Of a stretch of 64,000 nt of DNA, positions 1 through 8,095 are shown piece after piece. The stretch lies in the NCBI RefSeq assembly GCF_910592395.1, contig NC_088319.1, forward strand, positions 4,028,001 to 4,092,000, in the 5' to 3' direction. Below the pieces are notes generated by a model, which was given only the letters and a program-made list of their open reading frames with translations, ran no database searches and was not told where the DNA came from. The DNA comes from Lineus longissimus (taxonomy: Eukaryota > Nemertea > Pilidiophora > Heteronemertea > Lineidae). Each line of letters starts with the position of its first letter. Within the stretch, counting starts at the first letter, position 1. Made by a program: the position numbers and the translations under genes.

Positions 1-2441
1 CCAGTAAGCCAGTCTGATCGTGCAAGTTCAGTATATGACGATCCTCGTGATAGAATATCTGCCATGTTATCCTCCGATTTCACGTGATACCATTCATCTA
101 ACTCTGTGTTAGATCTGATCTGTTCGACGCGATTTTTTACAAATGGAGTCAATTTTTTGTCTGAATTGATCCAGTGTAGCGCTACCTGCGAATCGGTTAG
201 GTAGAGCATAGTGATGATGGGATAGGATTCCGCGTAGGTTTCCTTCAGCCACTGTCCGTATTTCGAGCCAATGACCATTGCCTGCAGCTCGCATTTGGGT
301 GTTGTGTATCCTGAGTTTGACACAAGCTTGTTTTTGGAGCCAAGTAGCCGAATGTTATTGTCTCGTTTCATGTATACCACACATGCTGATGCAGTTACTG
401 GAGTTCCATCGCAGAACACCACTAGAGTAACAGGCGAATCTGACCTCATGCCAAGTCCGCGGGGTATGTTAAAGTCTGATGCTCGAGAAATAGATATCCG
501 GATTTTGTCCCATTGTTTGACTTCCTCAGGTGTCAGTGGTTCATCCCACGATTTTTCTTTGGACCACAGTTCATTTACAAACTTTCGTGCGGGAACAATC
601 AATGGCGAAACATAACCTAACGGGTCGAAAACAGATGACGTTTCTGAAAGGACCTGACGTTTGGTGACCAAGTCAGTTTTTGGGAAAGACTTCGGAGCTA
701 AAGCTAGAGTGTCATTCACTGTATTCCATTTCAAACCCAAGGTTGTGACCGCCGTGGCGCTTTTTGTGGACATGTTTTCTGCTCTGGCGTGGTCAGTGAG
801 GGCGGCTGAGTTGCTAGCCCACTGTCGGAGTAGGAAAGACCCTTCACTCATGATGTGCCTCGACCGAGCGTAATAATCCAATGCTTCAGCGTCACTGTTC
901 ACAGATGTGAGAAGATTGTCAACATAGAGTTTCTTTGCCATATCCTTGGCGATTGGATCGCTATGGTTATCTAAGTGTTCCGTTAAAACAATAGCCAATG
1001 AGAAGGGGCTTGAAACATTTCCGAATATCACTGTATTGCAGTGATACGGGATGACCTCTTTGTTGGGGTCATTGTCTTTGTACCAAAGGAACCGGACATA
1101 TTTTCTTTCGCTTTCCAGCAATTTCACGGAAAGAAAAGCTCGAGCTATGTCGGCCACTAAACCAACTTTTCGCGTGCGGAAAAGTGTCAATAACTGGGGA
1201 AGATCGGTGATCATCTTAGGCCCTTCGTACAGACAAGTGTTCAATGAAGGTTGACCGCAGCTAGCATCAAATACTATCCTCAGTGGAGTGGTTTCGCTAT
1301 CTTTGAGGATGTAAAAATGTGGTAGATAGTAGCAGTCTTTTTCCAGGAGGGCAGTTTCGGGGTTTTTTACTTCTTCTACCCAACCTTTCTGTATATTTTC
1401 TTTCATCACCTTACAATAGGCTGGCATCAGGTTCAGACGTTTCAATCTGGTAGCCGTCTGCAGAAGGCGTCCCCGGCTTGCATTGAGATTGTTTGGCAGT
1501 TCCGGGTGATCGGCTCTCCATGGCAAGGGTACGTGGTATTCTCCATCAATGAACTGAATACGATCAGCATAAGCCTGTTGAAAGTTTGCATCTTGTGCGT
1601 CGAATTTGAGATGTTCAAATGTCTGTGCGCTATTAGATTCCACGGTTTTGAAATCGTATGGGCATGGATACATTTCACCAGAGAAGCGATTGTCAAGATT
1701 GAAATCATAATTCAGAGTTAATGTTGTTGTACTTACAGTCGAAGGAGCTGTTGTGGATTGATGCAAGGGCCCTGATACAAAACATCCGAGATTTGAGAAT
1801 TGAAGCATTGGTCCTTCTCCTTTAACCATTTTGCTTTCCAGAAAAAGGTACGCGCTGTCGCATCCAATCAAACAGTTTACTTTGAAAATGTCATCATGAT
1901 AATCATCTGCAAGATTTTCACGGGCGACATAATCAAATTCAAGACATTTGTTCCATCCAGGGCGAGCAATCGGTTTGACAATTTCGTCACATATCATAAC
2001 ATCCATATCGACTTCTCCGTCAGATGTTGCCACTCCCACCGTTGCGATATCGTACACCTTGCGGGTGGTATGACCTCCGAATCCGTGAACAAACATCGTT
2101 TTACGGCGGTGCGCTTTGAGATCGAGTTTTCTGGCAATTTCAGTCGTTACGTATGAATGCATGCTTCCACGATCAATGAGCACTGATGCTCTGCACTTAG
2201 AATCCGCGTTTATCAAGAATATTTTCCCGGTTTCCAAAAGAATAGGGTTATCAGGTTTCGCGGAGACTAGGTTGTGTGACGATCCCTGACCAACACTCAT
2301 AGCAGTTGCTTGGTCGGGGGTTACGGTTTCCGTTTGAGAATTTCCGCTAGCTGACGATAATCCATTTTCTGACAATAATCCATTTTTTGACGATAATCCA
2401 TTTTTTGACGATAATCCATTTTGCGACGGTACCTCTCCTAG
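1..2441 (-). CDS. pol: BEL/Pao retrotransposon Pol (protease, RT, RNase H), runs off left edge
   Basis: Reading the minus strand from 2441 leftwards gives one uninterrupted frame to the window edge (about 813 codons). It is in the same frame as the upstream gag and separated from it by one UGA. In order it shows: a linker with NGLSS repeats; a retropepsin-like region (VLIDRGSMHSYVT, about 2150-2190); the LGCFVSGPL segment; the RT with RIVFDAS and LYVDNLL at the catalytic YxDD position (YVDN, which I recall from Pao-lineage elements); the A17-type segment VFDPLGYVSPL; and RNase H with LYLTDSQVALHWI and NMADILSRG near position 60. The protease motif reads D-R-G rather than D-S/T-G, so protease activity may be weakened. 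Integrase would lie outside the window. Expression probably depends on readthrough of the gag stop. Confidence 0.93.
2353..2424 (-). repeat. 18-bp tandem repeat in the gag-pol linker
   Basis: Four units with an exact 18-bp period start at 2353, 2371, 2389 and 2407. They encode repeats of the type NGLSSK immediately downstream of the gag stop codon. Because the unit is a multiple of three, the pol frame is kept. It is probably a flexible linker created by replication slippage. Confidence 0.85.
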
Positions 2442-2447
2442 TCATTG
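2439..2447 (-). promoter_or_regulatory. Leaky stop (UGA CUA G) between gag and pol
   Basis: The gag stop reads CAA UGA CUA G on the minus strand, and pol continues in frame on the other side. UGA followed by CUAG is the established readthrough consensus of several animal mRNAs and some viral polyproteins. The sequence therefore suggests that Pol is made as a Gag-Pol fusion by stop-codon readthrough rather than by frameshifting. That mechanism is inference; the sequence and the frame relation are seen directly. Confidence 0.7.
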
Positions 2448-3677
2448 TTGGTCCGCAGCAATCATGGTCGTTGTTAAAGTCACAGTTGTAGGCACCAGTC
2501 CATCATGAAGAGTTGTGTGATGCCTCGAGTTGTTGCAGGTGCGGCAGGACGGCCATTTTGGGTTTTGTTTACATTCCCCTCTGTTGTGCTTCCTGAGACA
2601 TACGTAACAAAGTTTCTTTGATCGTGCCTGGGCCAGACGCTGTCCTGCATCCAGGGTGCACTGGTGTGGCCAATGTTCCCCTTCACAAAGAATGCATTTC
2701 TTGATTCGCTGACTTGAAGAGTTTGAAATCAACGACGCCGTGGTTGAAGTAGTGGGACGATGCGAGGTGTTGTCCCGAGATCTGGCATCCTGTACTTCGT
2801 GACGTTCCCCGAGATTTTCTAATTGTTCTTGGAACGCCTTCCAAAATAAATCTAAGTTAAAGTCATCTCCTTGGGCACAAGTTCCCATTTTTTCAATCAT
2901 TTGCCTTGGGAGTTTTCTTTCCAAGGCTGGCACAATGAATGCTGAACACTCGTTGATATTAATTCCGAGATGCTCCAATGACCGCAGATTCCCGTTCACA
3001 CCGTTGAAGAATCTCGTCAGTGCAGCGTGACTGTAGCCCGGGGCAGCCATGTCCGTTATGTTGTTGACATGTGCCCTTACAATCTTCCTTTTCTGACCAA
3101 ATCGTTCCTTAAGAATCGTGATCAGGTTCGGCAGGTTCGTCCCAGATGCGTGTATTCCCCGCACCGCTTCTTGCGCCTGTCCGTTCAGCTGGCCAATGAT
3201 ATAATTAAACTTAGTTATATCTGAATAGTGTCCCGCCAAAATATCACATTCGATCGTGTCCCAGAAACTCGTGAATTTCGTGTAATTTCCATCGAACGTG
3301 GGAAGCTTTAATTTGGGCAGCTGGGCTGTCTTTTTGGTAGTGGCCGGGGTGCTCCCATTGTCCTCTTTTTTCTCTTCATTGGTTGAGAGCTTGGACTGGA
3401 TCTGGGCTAGTGCTGTTCTCCGTTTCCTACGGATGGCCGAACTTTCGGTAATATGCTGCTTCAGCAACTCCTCTTCGTCTAACTCTGTCAGCGTCTTCTC
3501 GATCTCATTGTTTAAGTCCTCGATGGCGTGAAAGGTTCCTTTCAACTCCTCATAAAATCCTTGTATGTGGAATAAGTCCGTGGCGTCATTTGCCTCTTTT
3601 AGACAGTCCTCGAAACTGCCTTGTCTGAAGTCACGAGTCTTCATCATCTTTCGTACAGCTTCCATAGTGACCTCCAT
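2442..3677 (-). CDS. gag: BEL/Pao retrotransposon Gag
   Basis: A 411-residue Gag starting at the ATG at 3675-3677; an in-frame GTG 12 bases further upstream is less likely. The N-terminal third is a charged coiled coil. The middle carries the DUF1759-like capsid region beginning LPKLKLPTFDGNYTKF, and the C-terminal part has cysteine/histidine motifs (KKCILCEGEHWPHQC, KLCYVCLRKHNRGEC and CRTCNNSRHHTTLH). Such knuckles bind genomic RNA during particle assembly. It ends with CAA CAA UGA CUA G, in frame with pol. A putative primer-binding site lies just upstream. No internal damage is visible. Confidence 0.93.
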   Translation of the reverse strand: MEVTMEAVRKMMKTRDFRQGSFEDCLKEANDATDLFHIQGFYEELKGTFHAIEDLNNEIEKTLTELDEEELLKQHITESSAIRRKRRTALAQIQSKLSTNEEKKEDNGSTPATTKKTAQLPKLKLPTFDGNYTKFTSFWDTIECDILAGHYSDITKFNYIIGQLNGQAQEAVRGIHASGTNLPNLITILKERFGQKRKIVRAHVNNITDMAAPGYSHAALTRFFNGVNGNLRSLEHLGININECSAFIVPALERKLPRQMIEKMGTCAQGDDFNLDLFWKAFQEQLENLGERHEVQDARSRDNTSHRPTTSTTASLISNSSSQRIKKCILCEGEHWPHQCTLDAGQRLAQARSKKLCYVCLRKHNRGECKQNPKWPSCRTCNNSRHHTTLHDGLVPTTVTLTTTMIAADQQ

Positions 3678-3686
3678 AATCCTGGT

Positions 3687-3702
3687 CACGGCACCAATTT
3701 GT
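3687..3702 (-). other. Putative primer-binding site and 5' LTR end of the BEL element
   Basis: On the minus strand the sequence reads ACGACA AAT TGGTGCCGTGACC, that is a possible LTR end in CA, a short spacer and a primer-binding site starting TGG, about ten bases before the gag ATG. The priming tRNA was not identified. The LTR must extend rightwards from about 3700, but its outer end is not visible because the other LTR is outside the window. An AAATAAA sits at about 3786-3792, so the LTR may overlap the 3' end of the neighbouring PHD-OTU ORF. Confidence 0.5.
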
Positions 3703-3786
3703 CGTTTAGTTTGACAAGAATGTTTCGTAGTTTTACTTGCAGTAACTCAAAGATGCTAACACAAGGAGTTCTTGATGATAACTGGT

Positions 3787-4872
3787 TTATTTGATCGTAT
3801 AGTGGTAATATGTATGGTTAGGTACTACAAAGAACATAATCTTAATCTTATAAGTATGCTGCAACTTCCTGTCTTGAAAGGGGTTGCTAATCTGTGTGGA
3901 GACAGAGAGTCTAGGAACAGAATTACCACAAGGGTCCCTTGTGGGAAACAGCCTTGGGCAATATTCGACAAAGGTTCCTTTTCGCTTGTTGTCAACTTTT
4001 AGGAGAGGCACAAAATGGCTGGGAGTCCATGTTCCGCGATTTAACGCAGCACTTCCAGAGGACCAGAGGATGTGAATGGCAGCATTCGTTCCCCTGTTCT
4101 TTGAAGTTCGCGGAACAAACGTCGTGCTAAGGCGGCGTACCGCAGGGTCCATATGACCATTCATTGGCGGATACATGGATACAATCGAGCGGCCGACCAC
4201 TGAGGCGAGAGCGTGAAAACACCACGCGGAAGATTCGTTGCGTCGGAGGCAGTCAGAACAGGCGTCATCAAAACTTTGGGTGAGCGCGTCCCATACCGGA
4301 TCAACATTCTGTTTGATGTAGAAATCGCGGTGAAGAATTAACTCAATGGCCGTTCTGACGCGCAGCTCGGGGGTTTTAGAGAGACTCGTATCTCCGCAGA
4401 GCGCTACTGATACCGCGTGATAGAGACAATCCCCATCACCAGGAATGCTGACAGGTAGCCTGTTTCGCACTCCCCCACTCTTCTCCAAGATACGCTGTGC
4501 GTTTGTGTCGATAGCGTGTATGTTTTCTTGGTACATAGCAGTAAAGCCTTGGGCCGGTACGGCAATCGGGCCGACATTTCGGCGCAGGAGAATTTGCTCA
4601 CGTCTTGCTGCTGCCCTCAGGAGGTCAGGGGTGATGCCAATCAAAAATCTCTGAAGAGATGCGCCGAAATTATACGCGTTTGGGTCCGAGGTCCACGTAA
4701 CGCACCTCGTACACCAGTACTCTAGTGGCAACTTACCTAACTCTTCGAAGATAGGTCCCGGAAGCCCTTGGCACTTAGCGTGGAACCACAACGAGCATCC
4801 CTCGCAAAAAATCACGTCCGTGATGCATTGTCGCTTGCAATCTCCACAGGGATAGGAATTTCGTTTCGGCAT
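3787..4872 (-). CDS. PHD-finger plus OTU-like cysteine protease protein, copy 1
   Basis: A 361-residue protein in one exon. Residues about 9-56 form a PHD/RING-like zinc finger (CGDC, CEGC, WFHAKC, WCTRC). Residues about 140-290 form an OTU-type papain-fold domain with the Cys box PGDGDCLYHAV and the His box TPSHFVPLL, so the Asp-Cys-His set for deubiquitinase-like cleavage is present. The family combines a chromatin- or protein-binding finger with a putative deubiquitinase; the substrate is unknown. A TATA box lies 76 bases upstream of the ATG. A paralogue with the same order lies at 13698-15251. The last 25 or so residues may be encoded by the LTR of the BEL element inserted at the 3' end. 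The single exon and the paralogue's link to a MULE transposase piece suggest a transposon-borne gene. Confidence 0.8.
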   Translation of the reverse strand: MPKRNSYPCGDCKRQCITDVIFCEGCSLWFHAKCQGLPGPIFEELGKLPLEYWCTRCVTWTSDPNAYNFGASLQRFLIGITPDLLRAAARREQILLRRNVGPIAVPAQGFTAMYQENIHAIDTNAQRILEKSGGVRNRLPVSIPGDGDCLYHAVSVALCGDTSLSKTPELRVRTAIELILHRDFYIKQNVDPVWDALTQSFDDACSDCLRRNESSAWCFHALASVVGRSIVSMYPPMNGHMDPAVRRLSTTFVPRTSKNRGTNAAIHILWSSGSAALNRGTWTPSHFVPLLKVDNKRKGTFVEYCPRLFPTRDPCGNSVPRLSVSTQISNPFQDRKLQHTYKIKIMFFVVPNHTYYHYTIK

Positions 4873-4947
4873 GCTTTCTCTTGGGCTCCACTACAGACTA
4901 TGTCAATTCGATGATGCTGACAATATGCGGAATGAGAAGTTTGAGCC

Positions 4948-4956
4948 CTTTTTATA
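4948..4956 (-). promoter_or_regulatory. TATA box of PHD-OTU copy 1
   Basis: The minus strand reads CTACTATAAAAAGGGC, a good TATA box 76 bases before the ATG. The paralogous gene has the equivalent CCTATAAAAGGGG at 15397-15404, which supports both being transcribed from their own promoter. Confidence 0.6.
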
Positions 4957-7109
4957 GTAGCATGGAGTCAATTAGTGAGGAGGGTAATCATCTCCTGAGA
5001 TTTGATTGGCTTAAGTTTAATTGCCTTTACGGCATTGGATGGTCAGGTAGATAACCATGGCAACATTCAGGCAGCGGTCGGCTTTAACCAGAGGCACGCC
5101 TAATTAACCGTGAGACGTCAAGGTGGCCACATCGCCTCCATCGAAAACAAGGGTATACAGCATAAGTGTACTCTTTAAATAGAAGTAGGCCTACACTTTC
5201 CGGTGCACATATATGCCGTACCCTTGTTTTCACCTGATCGTGCAATACAATATTGAGAATAAATACTAAATAAATATGCAAAAGTTTGCAATGCCGATGT
5301 ACTCAGAACATTCCTCTTGTGATTTGAGGAAATAAGCTCCATTGAGCTGTTCCTCTTTCCCTATGTGATAAAGGAGATTCTCTACTGTAACGAAGATAAG
5401 CAGTGAATGTTTGGAAGGACGATATGAATCTCTTTTTGCACCTTAAGACACAGGAAATTTAAAAAGGGGTACAACATTGAAAATTACCGTCAACTAATTT
5501 CGGCTGTTTATTCATTGAAAAGGTCGAATGGTTTGACTAAGACACCCTTTAGGCCAACTATAAAAAAAATTCGATTCTCGAGAGTCCTCGCCCTTGCAGG
5601 AAATTGGTGCCTTATAGTTTTATTTTTTATTTTGATAAAAACCCATTCAAAAGGACATGTGAGACAGAGAAACCCTATTATTGAGCAGGGATATTTGATC
5701 CTGTCTGTTATTTCCGTGGTGTTGAGGAAGTAAGGTCAATAAAACCTTCTGAATACCCAATTTGGGACGACTGTGGGTGCACAAAAGTAACCAGTTGCAA
5801 GATGTACGTGGGCTTTGAAGCCTAGGACGTGCATGTATGTTCAGGATTCGACTGGTCCCCTGTCTAACTTTCACATAGGCCATCTCGTTAAATATGCATA
5901 TGTATAAATTTAGACAGGGGACCAGTCTAGTTCAGCATCAGGATAATAAAGTGCTTTTTTTCATATCATTTCGAACTTGTTTTGTAAATGTTTCCCAGTT
6001 AAGAAGAATCTTAAATAAAATGCTTCCTCCCTTGCCACATGCTCTGAAAAAAAGGACGAGAAATAATCTAATGTTATTTTTAGTTGACATTAATAGCTCA
6101 ATCTGTGTATCTGTTTTTGCTTGGTTAACATGTACTATACATGACATCATCATCATCATCATCATCATCATCATAGGCGTTTTGGCCCAGAATTGGGCCT
6201 TTGCCTTTCGATTTATATTGGCGCATGGGTCGTGCAACATATTCTTCATATAGAGAAGAAACAAATAAAGAAAGAACATTTGACACTTATACAGAAAAAG
6301 ACAATTTTTTACAAGAAGCCTAGTAGCTTAATAGTTTGTGTGGTCAAGACAGAGAGGGTCCTAGATACGATCGATAGGACCACGTTGACCCCACAAAGCA
6401 TACATGTTTATATTTACAGTTTGGCGTGAACTCTTGTTAAGAACAGTGCACTATATAATTTTATAATTTTTTAGCCAGAGAAGTTATATTGTTATTCGGT
6501 AATAAGCTGGAACTACCGAAAGACATACCTCTTTGATGATATAGTTTTCTCTGTAACTCAGCATACTCCTTTGTTTACAGCGGACTCCCTGCTTTCTGTG
6601 ACATAGCCTAACTTGTCCTGGTATATAATGGTGTCACGGGGATGTTAATGCTGGAGTCTGTTAACGAACGGACAGTAGGTTAGTTTTGGGTGCTATAAAG
6701 GACAAGTGAGTGGAGTATAGAGGTCCCGGCTGATCTGAAAAGTAATATACTGATTTCAGGCCTGGTGAAAAGGAACGTTTATATGTTTAACAGTGCAATG
6801 GGTTACATAATACATGGCATGATGATGTCATTTGGTTAGGATGACTTATGTACAGCATATTAAGTAGATTATTTATAGGTTACAAACAGCGAGACTATTG
6901 TCGGGCGCTGCAAAAATGAAGAGTTAACCATCGGGTTGGCTAAGAACTACTTTTAGATATGTAGCAAGTTATGCATACAGGTTTATGGTAAGATAAGCAC
7001 GATGAACTAGTATAAGCAGCGAGGCAGGTTGCCGAGCGCTGGCATGTGATACTAGAGGAAGATGAGATGAGAATGAGACTGAGAGGGGAAGAGAGAGATG
7101 GTCAAGTTT
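4957..7109. other. Intergenic region with short repeats
   Basis: No convincing gene is seen. Contents: at about 5146-5232 two imperfect inverted arms with CAAGGGTA and TACCCTTG that resemble the termini of the MITE at 11328-11562; a perfect 18-bp inverted repeat at 5850-5867 and 5910-5927 (arms GACTGGTCCCCTGTCTAA, 42-bp spacer); and a CAT microsatellite of about ten units at 6145-6174. The small ORFs here lack recognisable domains. Confidence 0.6.
5850..5927. repeat. Inverted repeat with perfect 18-bp arms
   Basis: GACTGGTCCCCTGTCTAA at 5850-5867 is matched by its exact reverse complement at 5910-5927. The short AT-rich spacer suggests the remains of a small foldback or MITE-like element. 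No target duplication was identified. Confidence 0.75.
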
Positions 7110-8003
7110 TTATAGATGTAGGTTGAAGATTTGTTCAAGTACGTCGTCTGGGATCAAGGAAAGTAGTCTGGTTAATGTTCTCCAGTGTATTACGGCAATA
7201 AGACTATTTGGGGGCGATGGGGTGAAGGATGAATCCTGATTACGGAAAGGGTTAAACATTATCTCGAAACGACTCATGAAGACCTGTTCTGAGGGATCGA
7301 AGGGAGAGTTGTAGGTATTCTGCTGAGATGATTCGGGGTGCAGGCGGTGACGTCTGACCAGGTCCAGTATCTCGTTCGAGTTTTCTAGTCTCAGTGCCAG
7401 GAATATAATCATTAGCATGTGGTGAATCAGAGAGGCCCATCGGGAGGGGTCGTCCGCCCTCACCGGGCAGTTTGGATGCCTTATGTTCCTTGCGATGATG
7501 GTGCCACATTGAACGTTGCACTGGAAACATGCTGACGGGCCCCTAATGAACCACGGAAAGTGGATACATAGGACATGCCTTTTTAATCTGGTGGTGGTAT
7601 GAGGACAGATTGGGCAGCAGCTTCCGAGAGAATTTCCCATGGTAACCAGTCTTGCCCCTTGGTCGTGGCTGTCTATGTTGACACCCGATATTATGTTTTC
7701 TCCCATGATTACATAGCGTCTGTCTTCTCCCATTTGGCTCATTTCGGGGCAATCATTATCATCATCTTCCTCCTCTTCTGGAAGCGAATTTGCTGCATTG
7801 TAAGTTGTTGGGTCTTGCTCTGCAACCTCTATCACTGGAGTCCCCCCTTGTTCTGGAGCAGTATGTAGATTTTCGTCCTCATCAGAGCTTTCTGCAGCTG
7901 TCGTTCCCTCGTCCTCTGAAGCTGTCGTTCCTTCAGGAATAGATTCGTCGTCTGACATATCTGAATAGTCCAGGCTGGAGTCCATAATGGGCTGTTTGTC
8001 CAT
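7110..8003 (-). CDS. Acidic protein with C2H2/CCHC-like zinc finger, probably a terminal exon
   Basis: A 297-residue ORF. The first 90 residues are very acidic (runs of E and D). Residues about 125-170 carry a zinc-finger-like block: CCPICPH, then RLKRHVLCIHFPWF, then CFQCNVQCG. The tail is helical and leucine-rich. The ATG is directly preceded by TTTATTTCCAG, a good splice acceptor, so this looks like a coding exon joined to an upstream exon. The LINE at 8096-10798 lies just upstream on the same strand and may sit in that intron. A family with this RLKRHV...HFPW motif is, in my recollection, widespread in marine invertebrates, sometimes with a TatD nuclease domain; no TatD part is seen here. 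Function is not known. Confidence 0.55.
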   Translation of the reverse strand: MDKQPIMDSSLDYSDMSDDESIPEGTTASEDEGTTAAESSDEDENLHTAPEQGGTPVIEVAEQDPTTYNAANSLPEEEEDDDNDCPEMSQMGEDRRYVIMGENIISGVNIDSHDQGARLVTMGNSLGSCCPICPHTTTRLKRHVLCIHFPWFIRGPSACFQCNVQCGTIIARNIRHPNCPVRADDPSRWASLIHHMLMIIFLALRLENSNEILDLVRRHRLHPESSQQNTYNSPFDPSEQVFMSRFEIMFNPFRNQDSSFTPSPPNSLIAVIHWRTLTRLLSLIPDDVLEQIFNLHL

Positions 8004-8095
8004 CTGGAAATAAAGCTTGCTTAATATATGGGGAAAAGAAGGTTATGTCATAATTTTCGGTGATGTTTACGGTCTCGTTTAGAAATTGGTCCTCA

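Noticed and set aside
5938-6279. Minus-strand ORF with a poly-Met run
   Set aside because: The Met run is the CAT microsatellite read in one frame; no conserved features.
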